From assembly GCA_016800925.1 (NCBI GenBank), contig JABCPU010000232.1:43457-107456 (forward strand): DNA of 64,000 bases, in the 5' to 3' direction. The notes under the pieces are model-generated. The model was given only the letters and a program-made list of their open reading frames with translations. It searched no databases and was not told where the DNA came from. This document shows positions 22,640-35,700 of this stretch, piece by piece. Each line of letters starts with the position of its first letter. The first letter of the stretch is position 1. A program made the translations under genes and the position numbers. This DNA is from Suillus spraguei (lineage: Eukaryota > Basidiomycota > Agaricomycetes > Boletales > Suillaceae).

Positions 22640-23640
22640 TGGCATTCATGCAGATACAATTGTTTGCCTGCACGTGGTGTATGGTGCGGTGCGAGATAAT
22701 CCAGATAGGAAAAGATTCTCCAGATGAGAAACGACTTCAGATGACCCCCGTCTGCCACGATTTTCTGTCTCCATTGCAACTTGATCTTGTGCGATTGAAC
22801 TGTCGGCATCATCGTTATTTCTACGTTGCATGGCTGCAGTCGCTTCTGCATCAGATTCAAAAGCAATATGTCATATCTCCGTAAATCGATTTCGACGATA
22901 TCAAAGAGTGGTGGATATCGGTGGTGACGAGCAACTCACTTCTTTGTCACAACAAGGAGCAAAATCCGAGTCGACAGGCTCCTTGGAGATTCTCACAGAA
23001 ATAATCTGAGATTCCAAGGTCGCCAGGGCTGGAGCGGTATTGACTGGGGTGAATTTATAAGTCGATTAAGTGCAGCACCACTCACGATTCTGCTGCCTTG
23101 TGGAGAGTAACTGACAGTAAACACCTGACTGTGACTGGTCTCTGTCGAGGGTACTATTTGTTAGTTAAGATCTGCATTCCAGCGTCGTATGGCGCCACCT
23201 GCTATCTCCGAGGCGTGGGGAGACCGATCAACGCACCTCACTGCAACATTATACCGCTCCCATGAGTCGCAGACCATTTTGTGCTTCCTTACGTCCCACA
23301 GTCGTAGCCTGCTATCAAGACTTCCACATACAACCATTGTCCGGGACGTTACCTACCGCTCCTGCGTCACTGTGCTAAGTCTCTCCTAGTACACAGTCTC
23401 GGTATTTAGACGAATAGAATCATCTTCCAAAATGCTGATGCCTGGGATATTACAAGTGTATGTGAAGCCTTCCGTGTTTGGGTACCAGCCGGAGGTTTTA
23501 AAGTTGCGGTCCGAGTGCTGTGACAATGTATGACCGACCGATTGAGACGTGCCATTTGCATCCGCGAACGAGTGCGGCCATTGTGTAGAATAATCTAGTA
23601 CTCGACCATAAGCATATAGGAACACTTTCGACGCTCACAT
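22640..23640 (-). pseudogene. WW-WW-WD40 family relic (copy C)
   Basis: Pieces appear in the correct order from right to left. There is a WW2 remnant (about 23460-23590), WD40 blades 1-4 (about 23090-23400), the end of exon 7 (about 22940-23000), and exon 8 with an EAT-AAMQRRNNDDADSS stretch (about 22646-22860). Blades 5-7 are missing and all frames are closed by stops. The tail belongs to the second type seen in copies B, D and G. This is an old, internally deleted copy. Confidence 0.75.
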
Positions 23641-25600
23641 AATCAGTGCACGATAATTGTGGCTGTGGTTCCACAATCGAAAGAGCCAAATAATAACATA
23701 AATCAGATAAGTTGATCAGATGGCATCATAATCAGCCTCTGCTCGCGTCCTATAACTTCGCAATTGCGTAGCGTTCTGCCGCTCCTCCGTAGGTTCGTTT
23801 GAAATTTGATTTCTTGTCCGCAATTAATAATACCGAAACTCCAAGTACTACTCTCCCCGAATAATGATATTCTGAAACCGTGCAGCTCTCAAAGTAAATG
23901 AGGTATGCGTCGACAGAATGAGTCAAGACCTCAGTCACCATTCGCCTAGTATATTTTCTAGTACGCTTACTTGTTGTCTGACGTATGTTGGACCTTCTTT
24001 GCGTCCCTGTGATAAAGGCTCAAGTCCCGGCCCAGAAAATCCGTCCACTCGCATGGACTTGAAAAATATTCGGTGTTGCCGAATCGGTTTTATTTATAAA
24101 TAGAGCTCTACCTCATGGTGTGCGGGCCTCGGGGTCGGCTCATGATAAAGGCCAACCCTACGATAACCCCCCTGTCAGCCCAACTGTACACTACTGTCAT
24201 AAGTACTGGTGCGTCTGGCTGACCATAGAGGGGTTAGTCGTAGCGCTATACAGACAATTTACTCCCACTGTCCACAGAGGCTCAGTAGTAGTCCTAAACG
24301 GAAGAGAGGTAAACCCTCTGATACAGAGCTTTCGCAGGCTCGAAACCGCTACAATCCCCAGGCACTAAGAGGTGGTCAGACTCGTCGGATGGCGCTCTCC
24401 TGGATGCTTCTGATACACAGATAAACTAATATGCTGAGGAGAGCCTGGGGCCTTTCGTCGAGGGTCATGTTCAGACTTTGCGAACTTAGGGTTGGTCTAC
24501 TATTATTCGTCTGATAGTTTTCGGTTCTCTGGAATTGCCAATCACTTCGTGGTGCGAGCAATCGCCGTTCAAATAGCCATTCAGTGATCCGTGTCACTTC
24601 ATAACGGCCAAACAACGCATGATTATAAAACCGCTCACGCTTCTATTAGAGATAAGCAATCGAAGCACGCAGGAAGCACCCTCGCCACAAAATTGAAAAT
24701 ATTAATATTTTGCGCATTGGTCATATTTTTCAAAAGCTTATCCAAGTCCCAGATACTCACATGGCTGGGAGACCTAGATCGTTCATTAAAACCACTCCAT
24801 CCTGTACTTGCGCGAGGGGGAGATATGGACAGACGACCATAACTGGGAGTAGCGGCGGTACCTCGGTGTTTCGTATTAATCAGTTGTAAGCCGAACTGTA
24901 TCTGTGATATATGTACTGAGCTTCAACCGAAAAGATGCTAATCGATCAGTGTTTGCTAAAGCCTGATATCACAAACCAGTCCACGGAGTCCACGGAGTTG
25001 TCAAACTCATCAGGCTAGAGCGATACCTGGGATCCAAGATAATTGTTGAAGTGGGGTGCAATGTCGTGTCGTATGGGGGAGGAAGGTGCCAGAAAAACAT
25101 ATAAAGTGTCAGGAATTTCGAAGACTATATGTGTGATGTGTTAATATAGCGATTTTGATTTAAAGGCAATCGTCTTTCATAGGCGTCATCGTCGAAGTGT
25201 TCATACGGTTGACAAGTCGAAGGAGTGATTCATGGACTTCTGAGAAGGCCAGAGCATGATGTGGCGATAGCTTCTTTTTTCTTCTTTTTTTCAACCTTAA
25301 ACTATGGACGCGTGACGCCACTTCTACTAACCGAGAACGCCGATCTACAAAGCTAAGCACGCCAGTTTGATCCAAACTGCACTTCCCGTTTGGACTAGGC
25401 CAGTAACCTCTATCGTACACTAAGTGCTAACATCGGATAACCAACCAAATTGAACCAATCGCATCCCTCCGTCGCTGCTACCGTAAGTGTTCCTAACAAA
25501 GTTAGCATAGGCGAGAGAAGCGTTCATTTCAGTGGTTTTGCAGATGCCGTTACGGCGACCTGCAGCCTGCCGACTAACGTTACGCTACACTTAAAAAGAG
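23641..25600. other. About 2 kb without a recognised gene
   Basis: Short open frames only. A segment near 23985-24110 looks like debris of a repeat, with a TATAAATAGA box at about 24094. I found no terminal repeats or domains to name it. The last 100 bases should hold the promoter of the oxidoreductase gene that starts at 25655. Confidence 0.4.
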
Positions 25601-25654
25601 CAACTTGAGAAGGTTTATAATGGCCAACTTGCACTTTTTTTTATTAGGACGACA

Positions 25655-27694
25655 ATGGTCGCATTTGCTGACCTTTCACTTTCTTTTCTTTTGGGCCTCT
25701 CTGGTCTCACGGCACCCGATATTTCTTCAGAATCTCTCGATACGGCCTATACAAGAAATGTCCGTCGAAGTACAGTTTGCGAGCAGATCGCATCGGAAGT
25801 CTCGTCGAGCTCCGCCGTCTATTACGCTGGTGCGTACTTCCAGTCAAGTCCTTGATAGCAGAATACCCAATTTTCTCCAGGCTCGATGCAACATAATAAG
25901 GACATTTATCACTGGTCTGCGTCTAGTAGTCAGACCTCTGACTGTTCTTTTGAGCCTGAAACAACCGAAGACGTTGCAATCGCGGTATGTGCGAGGCGAA
26001 TAAATCCAGTGCTCACTTCTTGATGTATCTTTCATATCAGCTTCGAATTCTGGGACAGACGCAGACTCCGTTTGGAGTAAGTAACAATGACTTCGGCTTC
26101 CACTATATGTTGATGATTGACTGTTCCAAAGATTAAGAGTGGAGGACATGCCGCCAATGCAGGCTTCTCTTCGACGCCAGGCGTCCAAATTGCGATGTAT
26201 TCCTTTTCGGATGTTGTATACAATTCGACCACACAAACCGCAACTGTAGGCACAGGTTTACTATGGGATGATGTTTATGTTAAACTGGAACAATATGGGG
26301 TGACCGTCGTAGGAGCAAAAGTTACTGCCATTGGAGTCGGAGGCGTTGCTTTAGGAGGAGGTATGATTTTACTAGTCTCGCGACGGAAATGAAGTTCATT
26401 TTGTTTGTTCACCAGGATATTCATATTTGACTAATCAGTATGGTTTGGCTTTCGATAGCGTCGTAGCCTTCGAACTTGTTTTGCCCAATGGGACAGTGAC
26501 CGACGTCACAGATTCCACAAATCCCGATCTGTTCTTTGCGTTGCGGGTGAGTTTCCAGCAGTCTGATCACGTCAACTATATTAATTTTCGGCGAAATTTC
26601 AAGGGGGGATTCAATAACTTTGTGCGTAAGGCCAATTGATTTATTGACGAACATGCTGACAATAGTAGGGCATCGTGACGAGGGTCACGGTCAAAACATA
26701 TCCTCAGGGCCAAGTCTGGGTAAGGATTCGAGGTCTAGGTAACTGTACGCCGACAATTAACTCATGTGCAGGGCGGACGCGTCTCGTATGGGCCAGGCCA
26801 ATGGGAAAACGCAACCTCAGCCATTGCCAACTTTTGGGCGAATGTTCACGACACAAAGGCATCCATATACAACACGTATAACTTGGTCGCTGGAGTGGTA
26901 CGTCAGCTATCGCCATTCTCCGCTTACTTCTCAGCGAGTGACCTACGTGTTGTGTTGCAGCCAGAAATGTCGAGTATCCTCTTCTATGATGCTCCAATGT
27001 GCCCTGAGGGCATGTACGATGACTTCCTGAAAATTCCTCATATCGAACAAGACATTTCAAGCAGATCCTACGTAGATCTCGTTCAGTCTCTTCCCTTAAA
27101 TCTTACTTCTAATCTTAGGTAAGTTGGTGTGGAATGTAAGACCGTCTGCTCTACTGACTGGAAGACAGATCCGTGTTTCATTGGGTGGCAATGGAGGAGG
27201 TTACAACGGATGTGTTGAAAATGATTGCAAATGAAACACTGGTAACCACTCTTTCCCTTTGATTTGGATGCACCGTTAACGCATATAATATTGGTCAGTT
27301 CTGGGGCAAAGAATTGCTCAACTCCAGTGCTGTAATCGTCTCATATGACGTGGACCTCTATGTGCCTACGCTCTACGACCATGTAGATTCGCCGACCGCA
27401 TATCCACCGTCACGGGATAAGGGTTACTCGTTCATCGAAGTCTACTACGGTTGGCTAGACGCAAACTATGATGACGCAATATTCAATGCTCTCGATTTGA
27501 GTGCCCAGCATATGACACAGGCACTGACGGATGCTGGCCAGAACATCGCGGATGTGGCCATATACCCAAACAACGCACCTCCTAACACGAGTTTAGAGAA
27601 AATGTATGGTGATAATGTACCTCGCTTGCAGGCCATCAAAAAAGCTGTCGATCCGGACAATGTGATGGGATTGACGGGCGGTTGGAAGTTCTAG
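25655..27694 (+). CDS. Secreted FAD-linked oxidoreductase (PCMH/BBE-like family)
   Basis: The start is at ATG 25655 (MVAFADLSLSFLLGLSGLTA), a signal peptide. About ten short introns are spliced with normal borders, and no disrupting stop is found. The FAD-binding half shows DIYHWSASSSQTSDCSFEP, GQTQTPFG, KSGGHAANAGFSS (the His is the usual covalent flavin site), VGTGLLWDDVY, VGGVALGGGYSYLTNQYGL and FELVLPNGT. The rest includes GGFNNFGIVTRVTVKTYPQG, LFYDAPMCPEGMYDDFL and a berberine-bridge-type end (YGDNVPRLQAIKKAVDP, then GGWKF before TAG). The Cys used for a second flavin bond in bicovalent members is not seen. The family oxidises small molecules or sugars with O2 in the cell wall space or in secondary metabolism; the substrate cannot be told here. 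Confidence 0.9.
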
Positions 27695-28084
27695 TCCGAT
27701 TCGAACACAACACCTAGTAGATGTAAATATTCACATACATTTTCGCCTTTACCTACTTACCTACACTGGAACCTTTCATAATAGCGGCCACACACTTACT
27801 AGGCACACATGGAACAGTTGTTACGTCTCTCATTGAGTGATAATGAGCTCATCGGTCAATACAAACTGGTTGACAGTGCTTCGTCATAAGAAAATTATCT
27901 GTTGCCATAAACAACTGAATGGCAATACAATGCTCTCAACTTACCAAATATTCCGTAAAAGTACACGAGAGAAACTTTTAGATGAATTCAGAAGACCTCG
28001 CCGGACGAACACAACCAAACCAAAGCACCTCACTTTCATTTGAGACCCATGTGCCCATGCTGCCAGTGCAGTGTGCCCCCGTTG
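27695..28084. other. Spacer without a recognised gene
   Basis: This is the 3' flank of the oxidoreductase gene. Nothing recognisable is seen. Confidence 0.5.
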
Positions 28085-28310
28085 TGCGGCCTGTATCGAA
28101 CTGTCGGCATTATTCTAGTCTCTATCTTGCATAGCTGCAGCCGCTTCTACATCAGAATCAGCAATAACTCTGTGAATTGGATAGTATTAGAAAAGGCAAC
28201 TATGAGTTATCTCTGACGAGCGCTCACATCTTCATCGCGACAGGGAGCTACATCGATGGAGCGAGATGAACTCATGGATGATAAGGTAGATGGTGAATTG
28301 ATGCAGGTCT
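28085..28310 (-). pseudogene. 3'-end relic of the WW-WD40 family
   Basis: On the minus strand a short piece of exon 8 (EAAAAMQ-like, about 28100-28175) and the end of exon 7 with its donor (about 28228-28260) are visible. Everything upstream is missing. It abuts, and partly resembles, the flank sequence that recurs at 31960-32060. Confidence 0.6.
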
Positions 28311-28834
28311 GACTCACTTGACACCAACATGGTTCTCAACTCGATTCCGAGTATCGATCAATGCGACCCGGAGTCTGCCAGTCTCCTCGTTTCCGGGACA
28401 GTTGCCTGATGCTCATAAACATAGTATATTGTAGAGAACTCAGCAAGGCTTGGAAATCAACCAAAGGTGGTTTCCTCGATAGGTAGCGGGAGTTCCGGGG
28501 AATGACCCGGAGAAGTGCACTGATTTCCGTCTTACAGCTCAAGGGATACTAGTATGTTAATGAAGGGTGCTGATAGAACTACTTACCTTTGGTCTTCGTG
28601 TTCTCGATAACACTCAAATATTAAGTCCGGGTATAGGATGTACTGCTAGGCTCCCACTCAAAAATTTGAAAACGGTAACGATATTGTAAACTTGAGAAAC
28701 TGTATGACTTCGTCTACCTAGACAAGTACAATGCAACGTTCACGAGGTCCATAACCAGGCATGAAATGGTCTGTGAAGCCCACAAATTTGAGAGAAAAAC
28801 ATCGAAGCGAATACTAGTAGTTTAGTAGATGACC
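28311..28834. repeat. 3' flank of unit D, repeated at 32330-32560 and 42287-42520
   Basis: The words CGATAACACTCAAA and a stretch with TTTGAAAACGGTAACGATAT recur at the equivalent positions downstream of copies E and F. They mark the unit boundaries of the tandem array. Confidence 0.7.
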
Positions 28835-31104
28835 TCATGACTCATGCGAGGTAGGACGACCACAAGTAAAAAACAATCCGCAACACCTAACTTCAATATG
28901 AGAAATTGCTCCCGTCCCACCACTCGAACCTTGCGTTCCTGTTGGTTGCCCTTGAGATACTTGTGCCCCTGGCATAGCCTGAGGTTGACCTGGTGGTTGT
29001 GTTGAACTGCCAGCAGCGTTACTGCTTGTACGTTGCATAGCTGCAGCCGCTTCAGCGTCAGTCTCAGGGGTAATACCAATCCTCTGTACATTTGTTAAAG
29101 AGAGTCCAATATTGGCAATGTCAAGCGCTCACATCTTCGTCCTGAGCAAGAGGTACATTGACAGTGCGTATAGAACTTTCTGCTGAAAATAAGTTGAAAT
29201 TCCAACGCCGGGACTCGAGGGGTACTGATTGTGGCGCGTCTAGAGGTCGAGGGCTGAAACGCAGCGAGCCAAGCAAATTGCGCCATCGAAGGGCAGACAA
29301 TGGGCTCGCATGAGGAGCTGCAGAACGGAGCGTGGGGTTGATATCAGCGTCCCAGAAGTCGCTGCCCTGTACCAGTGTTAGACACCAAAGAGTCAGGAAA
29401 CGAAAGATTACACTGACATATTTTGACATGCCTCCGAGTCTGTTGGGCTGCTTGGAGACATGACTAGCGTGCAAGATCTAATGAACGAATAAGCAAATGA
29501 TTGGGGTGTTCATAACTGATTGGCGCACGGCATCTCTTGATCGTCCCTGGTAAAGAAGTAAGATACCATGAAAAAGAGAAACGTAAACAACTCGCCTTGA
29601 GCTTTGCATTGGGCTTTATGTTGCCCTCGTCCGCACTCTGAATGATAACCAAACCCCACTTAGAAAAGACACTGACAACGAATCAGCACACTCACATGAT
29701 TGTTACATGCGTGTTCAAGCACTGCATCCAGATTCCATATGTAAACTTTTGCGTCTTTTCCAGCACTGGTAATGTATTTTCCATCAGGGGAAATCACAAC
29801 AACCAAAAGTTCATCATCGTGCAAGAGTGGGTCCCCAACTAGTCGATTAGTCTTCAGGTCCCAGATGCGAACTGAGCAGTCACCCGATGCGCTAACAAGA
29901 AGGCTTTCATCAGGGGAAAGACACAGGGAGTTTATGGCAAGGGTATGACCCCGAAAAGCAACAAGCTCCTTCCTATCCATCAACCGCCATTTTCGGATGG
30001 TGTTATCAAATGATCCGGAGAATATGTGTGCACCGTCCTTGGACCAACACAACGACGTCACCTCGTGGTCATGGCCCTTGATCTCCATAAGCAGCTCGCC
30101 GTCCATTGACCACACGCAGATCACCTTGTCCTCCCCGCAACTCGTGAATTTGTCCCCTCGTGGAGAGTATTTAACAGCATAAACCCACCCACGGTTAGTG
30201 TATATTGGTGGTGCTATTTGTCGGCCGGTGTCAGGGTTCCAGCGTCGTATGGTCCCATCTTGCGATCCACTTGCTATCTCCTGGGCATTTGAAGACCAAT
30301 CAAGGCATTTCACTGGATATTCATGCCCCTCCCACGGGTCCCCGACCACGCTGCCCTTCTTGATGTTCCACAGCCGTAGCCTGCCATCTACGCTTCCACT
30401 CACGACCATTGATTCATCTGGAGACATTGCCAGTGAACCTACTACTTTTCTGTCACTAATCCAAGGTCTCCCCACTGGCTCTCCGTCTTGTCTCCACTGA
30501 CGAATTGAACCATCGCCCGACGCGCTCAGTATATTGCAACTAGTGCCCAAGTAGGCAAGGCTCCAAATGAGTTTGGAATGACCCTTGATGATGCACTCTG
30601 GCGCCAAGCTCCCTGATGGACATTCTGGTGTTGGTTTCTTCCACGATGTTGTCCGGGTGTTGTGATTGACGAAGTAGGACCGACCGAGTGGCGAGATGTG
30701 CCATTCGCATCCAGGAACGAGTTGTCCAGGATAATCTATATTTCACGATGAGTTCCTCGTTGCTAGTGGCATGTTCTTCGCTCACCTAGTCGCACCCCTG
30801 GTAAAGGTTGGTTCCATGAAGATATTGCGAGTGTGTGATCATCATAGTATATTCCAGCATTCAACATCTCATGTTGCTCCCATTGAGGAGGAAGCGCCTC
30901 ATTCCCGCCTGCTTCTCTTTGAATATGTCGATAGGTATGAAAATGCGGTTACTCGCCTTCCCAAAGTGCATCCTGGCGATATTGTGCACCATAGCGTGGC
31001 GGATCCTTCTCTTTCGTCTGACGAGGTGCGCTAACCACCAGTGAGTTCAACATTGCTCCTCCATCTCCATCTCTTCGTTGTGCTGATGTGCTTGACTCGG
31101 CCAT
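28835..31104 (-). CDS. WW-WW-WD40 protein, copy D
   Basis: Exon 1 (30957-31104) starts MAESSTSAQRRDG. Its donor is GC-type (AAG|GCGAGT) where the other copies have GGTGAGT. Exon 2 has a first WW domain with both Trp (LPPQWEQHE, YYDDHT, SSWNQPLP). Exon 3 has a perfect second WW domain (CEWHIS, GRSYFVNHN, TSWKKP) and seven open WD40 blades down to about 29697. Then come SADEGNIKPNAKLK, an 18-nt microexon (GRSRDA), HASHVSKQPNRLGG, GSDFWDADINPT with LRWRNLLGSLRF, and the second-type end (PLAQDED, RIGITPETDAEAAAAMQ). The stop is at 28835-28837. No lesion is seen, so this copy may be functional. As in copy A, no enzyme domain is present. Confidence 0.8.
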
Positions 31105-32563
31105 GATGCTGATAAAGAAAACCTTTAAATGTCGGTGGTATGCGCTGACAGTCAGACAGAGCTCAATCGTATGGAGACTGGGTTGTCGAAAGCGAGGAGA
31201 TAGGGTGAAAGTGATGAAGAGACCTGCTAGAAAGTTAGCTGTGTATGCTGTATTTGCAGATGCGCTCTTCAGCAGTGTTTTGAATTGCTGTGCATTATGC
31301 TAAATCCTTCAGTAAGCGTCAAGATAAGTACAAAGATGAAATGCGCGGCGGTTGAATATAATATAACCGACTGCATTTCTAATATTACAGGCGTGTCTGT
31401 ATGAATTAGCATAAGATAACGTCAGTGTCTGAGTAACTCGCTTGTTTACTTGGAAACCAAGTACCCGTGATCGCAGCCTAACAAAAAGAAATGTTACTGA
31501 TTGGTTCTAAACTGGGAGATAGTGAGAAGCTTCATATGATGGCAATTGGATGTGAACTCACTGATACGAGAAGGCCGATGCTGAGGGTGATATGCACCCT
31601 GGAACGTGGTATATGAAGGGCCAAAATGTGACGTGGTTCGACACAACAATATCAGCATTAGGAGTTCAAACCACCGCCGCCGACTATATGCTCACAATGA
31701 GGAAAACGTTAACTAATTGGAGCGATGCAATAAAGGCACTGGCTGTAAGAACACTGCACGCGATCGTCTGTATCCATGGGGCCTTGAGGATTTGCAAGGC
31801 GAGGCAGAGAGTATACAATATATACAAGATTAACTTGCGATGAGGCAAACATTTTAAGTAGGATCGAGTCAGAGGACGGTACCACAGTGGAAGCAGATTA
31901 CCAACACAAGGTACAGATATCAATTTTTGGAGCGATAGGATGTGACAGCTGACATGATAGAGTAGATAGTGAATTGATGCAAATCCGATTTGACTTGCAG
32001 ACCTAGTTGCCCAACTCAATTCCGAGTATCGATCAACGCGAGTCTGTCGCTCTCCTTGTTTCTGGAACAGATTTATAATGCTTCGTATGCATAGTACGTT
32101 TGAAGAGAACTAGCCAGGCCTGGGAGTCGGAAATTGGGATAGAAATCTTCAACCAATTTGATGATGATCCATCGCGGAATTCCTGGGTAGCGTGGGAGTT
32201 AATTTGGTGGGAGTGCGAGACAACTTATAAGAGCAACTTGGACCAAACAGTGACTTCCTACGGGATGCTGGTATATTAATGAAGTCTGCTGATGATAGTT
32301 CCAACTACCTTCGGTCTCCATGTGCTCGATAACACTCAAACTTCAAGGTCATTTGCGGAGTCCAGGGTAGGGATGTGTGCCAGGCCCCTACTCAAAAGTT
32401 TGAAAAAAGTCATCATATCGTAAATTTGAGAAGCTGTATGGATTTCATCTACATAGATAAGTAAAATGCAAGGCTCACAAGGTGTATGACTAGGTGTGAA
32501 ATAGTCTGTAAAGCCCACAACTCAAAAGGAAAAACACCAAAGCAACTAGTTGAGTGGATGTCC
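31105..32563. other. Spacer between copies D and E
   Basis: The left part is the upstream flank of copy D and resembles 6780-7450 and 34850-35500. The right part is the 3' flank of unit E. No gene is recognised. Confidence 0.55.
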
Positions 32564-35548
32564 TCATGTCGGATGTGAGGTGGGACGACGACGACCAAAG
32601 AAAAATGTGCAGCAGCTCACTTCATAGGAAACGTCTCCCATCCCACCACCTGTGCCTTGTGTCTCTGTCGGTCGTCCTTGAGACACTTGTGTCCCCGACA
32701 CAGCCTGAGGTTGACTTGCTTGCGTCGAACTGCCGGCCTCGTTGCCATTCGTACGTTGCATAGCTGCAGCCGCTTCTGCACGGGCCAATTCTGCCGCGCT
32801 GGGAGGGGAAACATAAATTCTCTGCAAATATATTAAATTCTATCATATCAAAAGGAGTGATGGAAACCACTCACATTTTTCTTGCGGCCGGCAGCTACTT
32901 CAACGGTGCGTATAGAACTCCCTCCTGAAAACAAGTTGAAATTCCAACGCCGGGGCTCAAGCGGTATTGATTGTTGCGCGTTTGGAGGTCGAGTGCTGGA
33001 ACGCAGGGAGCCGAGCAAATTGCGCCAATGAAGGGCAGACAATAGGGTCGCAGGAGGAGCTGCAGAATGATGCGTGGAGTTGGTATCAGTATCCCAGAAG
33101 TCCTTGCCCTGTACCAGTGTCAGACTTCTAAGAGCCAAGAAACGAATAATTATACTGACATATTTCGACCTGCCTCCGACTCTGTTGTTGAGCTGCGGCT
33201 TGGAGATACGACTAGCGTGCAATATCTAATGAACGAATAAGCACATGAGTAGGGTGTTCATAGCTGATTAGCGCACGGCATCTCTTGATCGTCCCTGGTA
33301 AAGAAGTAAGATGCCATAAGAAAGACAAACGTAACCAACTTGCCTTGAGCTTTCCATCGGGTTTTGTATTGGTCTCATTCTGAACAACAAGGCTCCACTT
33401 AAAAAAGACACTGTCAATGATCAACAGACTCACATGATCATCGCTTGTATGTTTGAGTGCTGAATCCAGGCTCCATACATATATCTTTCCATCCAATCCA
33501 CCACTGACGATATTTTTTCCATCAGGAGAAATGACAACATACAGGACTTCATCGTCGTGCAAGAGCGGGTCTCCAACTGGCTGATTGGTCTTCAGGTCCC
33601 AGATACAAACTGAGTAGTCGGATGACGCGCTAACAAGATGGCTTTCATCAGGGGAAAGACACAGGGAGCGTATGCCAAGGGTATGACCCCGAAAAGCAAC
33701 AAGCTCCTTCCCATCAATCAACCGCCATTTTCGGATGGTGCTATCAAATGATCCGGAGAATATGTGTGCACCGTCCTTGGACCAACACAACGACGTCACC
33801 TCGTGGTCATGGCCCTTGATCTCCATAAGCAGCTCGCCGTCCATCGACCACACGCAGATCACCTTGTCATCCCCGCAACTCGTGAATTTGTCCCCTCGCG
33901 GAGAGTATTTGACAGCATGAACCAACCCACGGCTAGTGTCTATCGGTGGTGCTATTTGTCGGCCAGTGTCGGGGTTCCAGCGTCGTATGGTCCCATCTTG
34001 CGATCCACTTGCTATCTCCTGGGCATTTGGAGACCAATCAATGCACTCCACTGGATCTTCATGGCCCTCCCATGGGTCCCCGACAACGCTGCCCTTCTTG
34101 ATGTTCCACAGCCGTAGCCTGCCATCTGCGCTTCCGCTCACGACCATTGATTCATCTGGAGACACGGCCAGTGAACCTACCTCTATTCCGTCACTAATCC
34201 AAGGTTTCCCCACTGACTCTCCGTCTCGTTTCCACTGACGAATGGAACCATCCTCTGACGCGCTCAGAATATTGCAACTGGTGCCAATGCAGGCAAGGCT
34301 CCAAATGATTATTGAATGAGCCTCGATGATGCACTCTGGCACCAAGCTCCCTGGTGGACGTTCTGGTGTTGGTTTCTTCCACGATGTTGTCCGGGTGTTG
34401 TGATTGACGAAGTAGGACCGACCGAGCGGTGAGATGTGCTATTCGCATCCGGGAACAAGTTGTCCGGGATAATCTATATTTCACGATGAGTTCCTTGTTG
34501 CTAGTGGCACATTTCTTTGCTCACCTAGTCGCAACCCTGGTAAAGGTCGGTTGAATGATGCCATTACGAGTGTGTTATCTTGATATTTAATTCCATCATT
34601 GAACGTCGCATACTGCCACCATTGAGGAGGAAGCGCTTCATTCCCGCCTGCTTCTCTTTGAGTATGTCAGCAGGTATGAAAATGCGGTTACTCACCTTCC
34701 CAAAGTGCATTCTGGCGATATTGTGCACCATAGCGTGGCGGATCCTTCTCCTTCGTCCGACGAGGTGCACTAACCACTGGTGAATTCAACATCACTCCTC
34801 GTTCTCCATCTCTCCGTTGTGCTGATGTGCTTGACTCGGCCATGATGCTGATGAAGAATGGTTTAAGTGTCGGTGGTATACGCTGCTGACAGTCAGACAG
34901 AGCTCAATAGTATGGAAACTGAGTCGTCGAAGGCGAGCAGATAGGGTGACAGTGATGAAGAGACCTGCTAGCAAGCTTGCTGTGTATGCTGTGTTTGCAG
35001 ATAGGCTCTTCAGCCATGCTTGAAATTGCTGTGCATTATGCTAAATTCTTCAGCAAGCGTCAAGATAAGCACAAAGATGAATAGCGCGCCGGTCAAATAT
35101 AATATAACCGACTGCATTTCTAATATTACAACCATGTCTATATGAATTAGCATCAGATGATGCCAATGCCTGAGTGACTCGCTTGTTTACTTGGAAAGCA
35201 AGTACGCCTGTGACCACAGTCTAACAAAAAGAAATGCAACCGATGGTGCTAAACTATGAAATAGTGAGGAAGCTTTGCATAGTGGCATCTCCATGTGAAC
35301 TCACTAGTACGAGAAGGCCGACATATGCATACTGGAACGTGGTGCATGAAGGGCCAAAATGCGACATGGTTTTGGTAACATAATATTTACATTCGGAAGT
35401 TAACCTGCCCTCGTCAGCATGCTCACGACGAGGATGAGAATGTCGACTGATTGGAACAAGTGGTAGTTGTAGGACAGCGTACGATATCGACTTTGTCCTT
35501 GAGGATCGCCAAGCTAATTAGGGAGGGGGTGGAAAATACGAGCTGCAT
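32330..35548. repeat. Tandem unit E (gene plus flanks), repeated as unit F
   Basis: This is the E unit, from the CGATAACACTCAAACTTCAAGG boundary to the Plavaka insertion point. The same sequence, gene and flanks, recurs at about 42287-45430, with only scattered differences in the gene. Without the Plavaka element the two units would be about 3.5 kb apart. Confidence 0.8.
32564..34843 (-). pseudogene. WW-WW-WD40 copy E, one nonsense codon
   Basis: All eight exons are present, with the MAESSTSAQRRDG start at 34843 and the first-type tail (AAGRKKN, RIYVSPPSAAE). A TAG replaces the TGG for the first Trp of the second WW domain (34439-34441), the residue that matches W102 of copy A. The seven-blade propeller is otherwise completely open (33212-34345). 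In exon 2 the second Trp of the first WW domain is Phe (MASFNRPLP). A start downstream of the stop would give a propeller-plus-tail protein without WW domains, but no well-placed ATG supports this. Copies E and F are nearly identical along their whole length. Confidence 0.85.
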
Positions 35549-35568
35549 CAGGAAAACCCTCCCAAGGC
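35549..35568. repeat. Left terminal inverted repeat of the Plavaka element
   Basis: CAGGAAAACCCTCCCAAGGC begins directly after the shared flank GGAAAATACGAGCTGCAT. Confidence 0.85.
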
Positions 35569-35700
35569 AAATTAGGCAAAATTCATATAATATTGTAACA
35601 TTAGCATAATAACAGCTGTTTATCTACAAAGTTGCTAAAGATGATAATGTCAGACGAGTTTTTTTTGAACAAGGCAAGAATTATCGAGAATTATCGAGAA

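Noticed and set aside
23985..24110. Possible tRNA (B-box-like GGCTCAAGTCCCGGCC)
   Set aside because: No cloverleaf can be folded around it, and no A-box is at the right distance.
24120..24368. 82-codon plus-strand frame
   Set aside because: No domain, no splice context, repeat-like surroundings.
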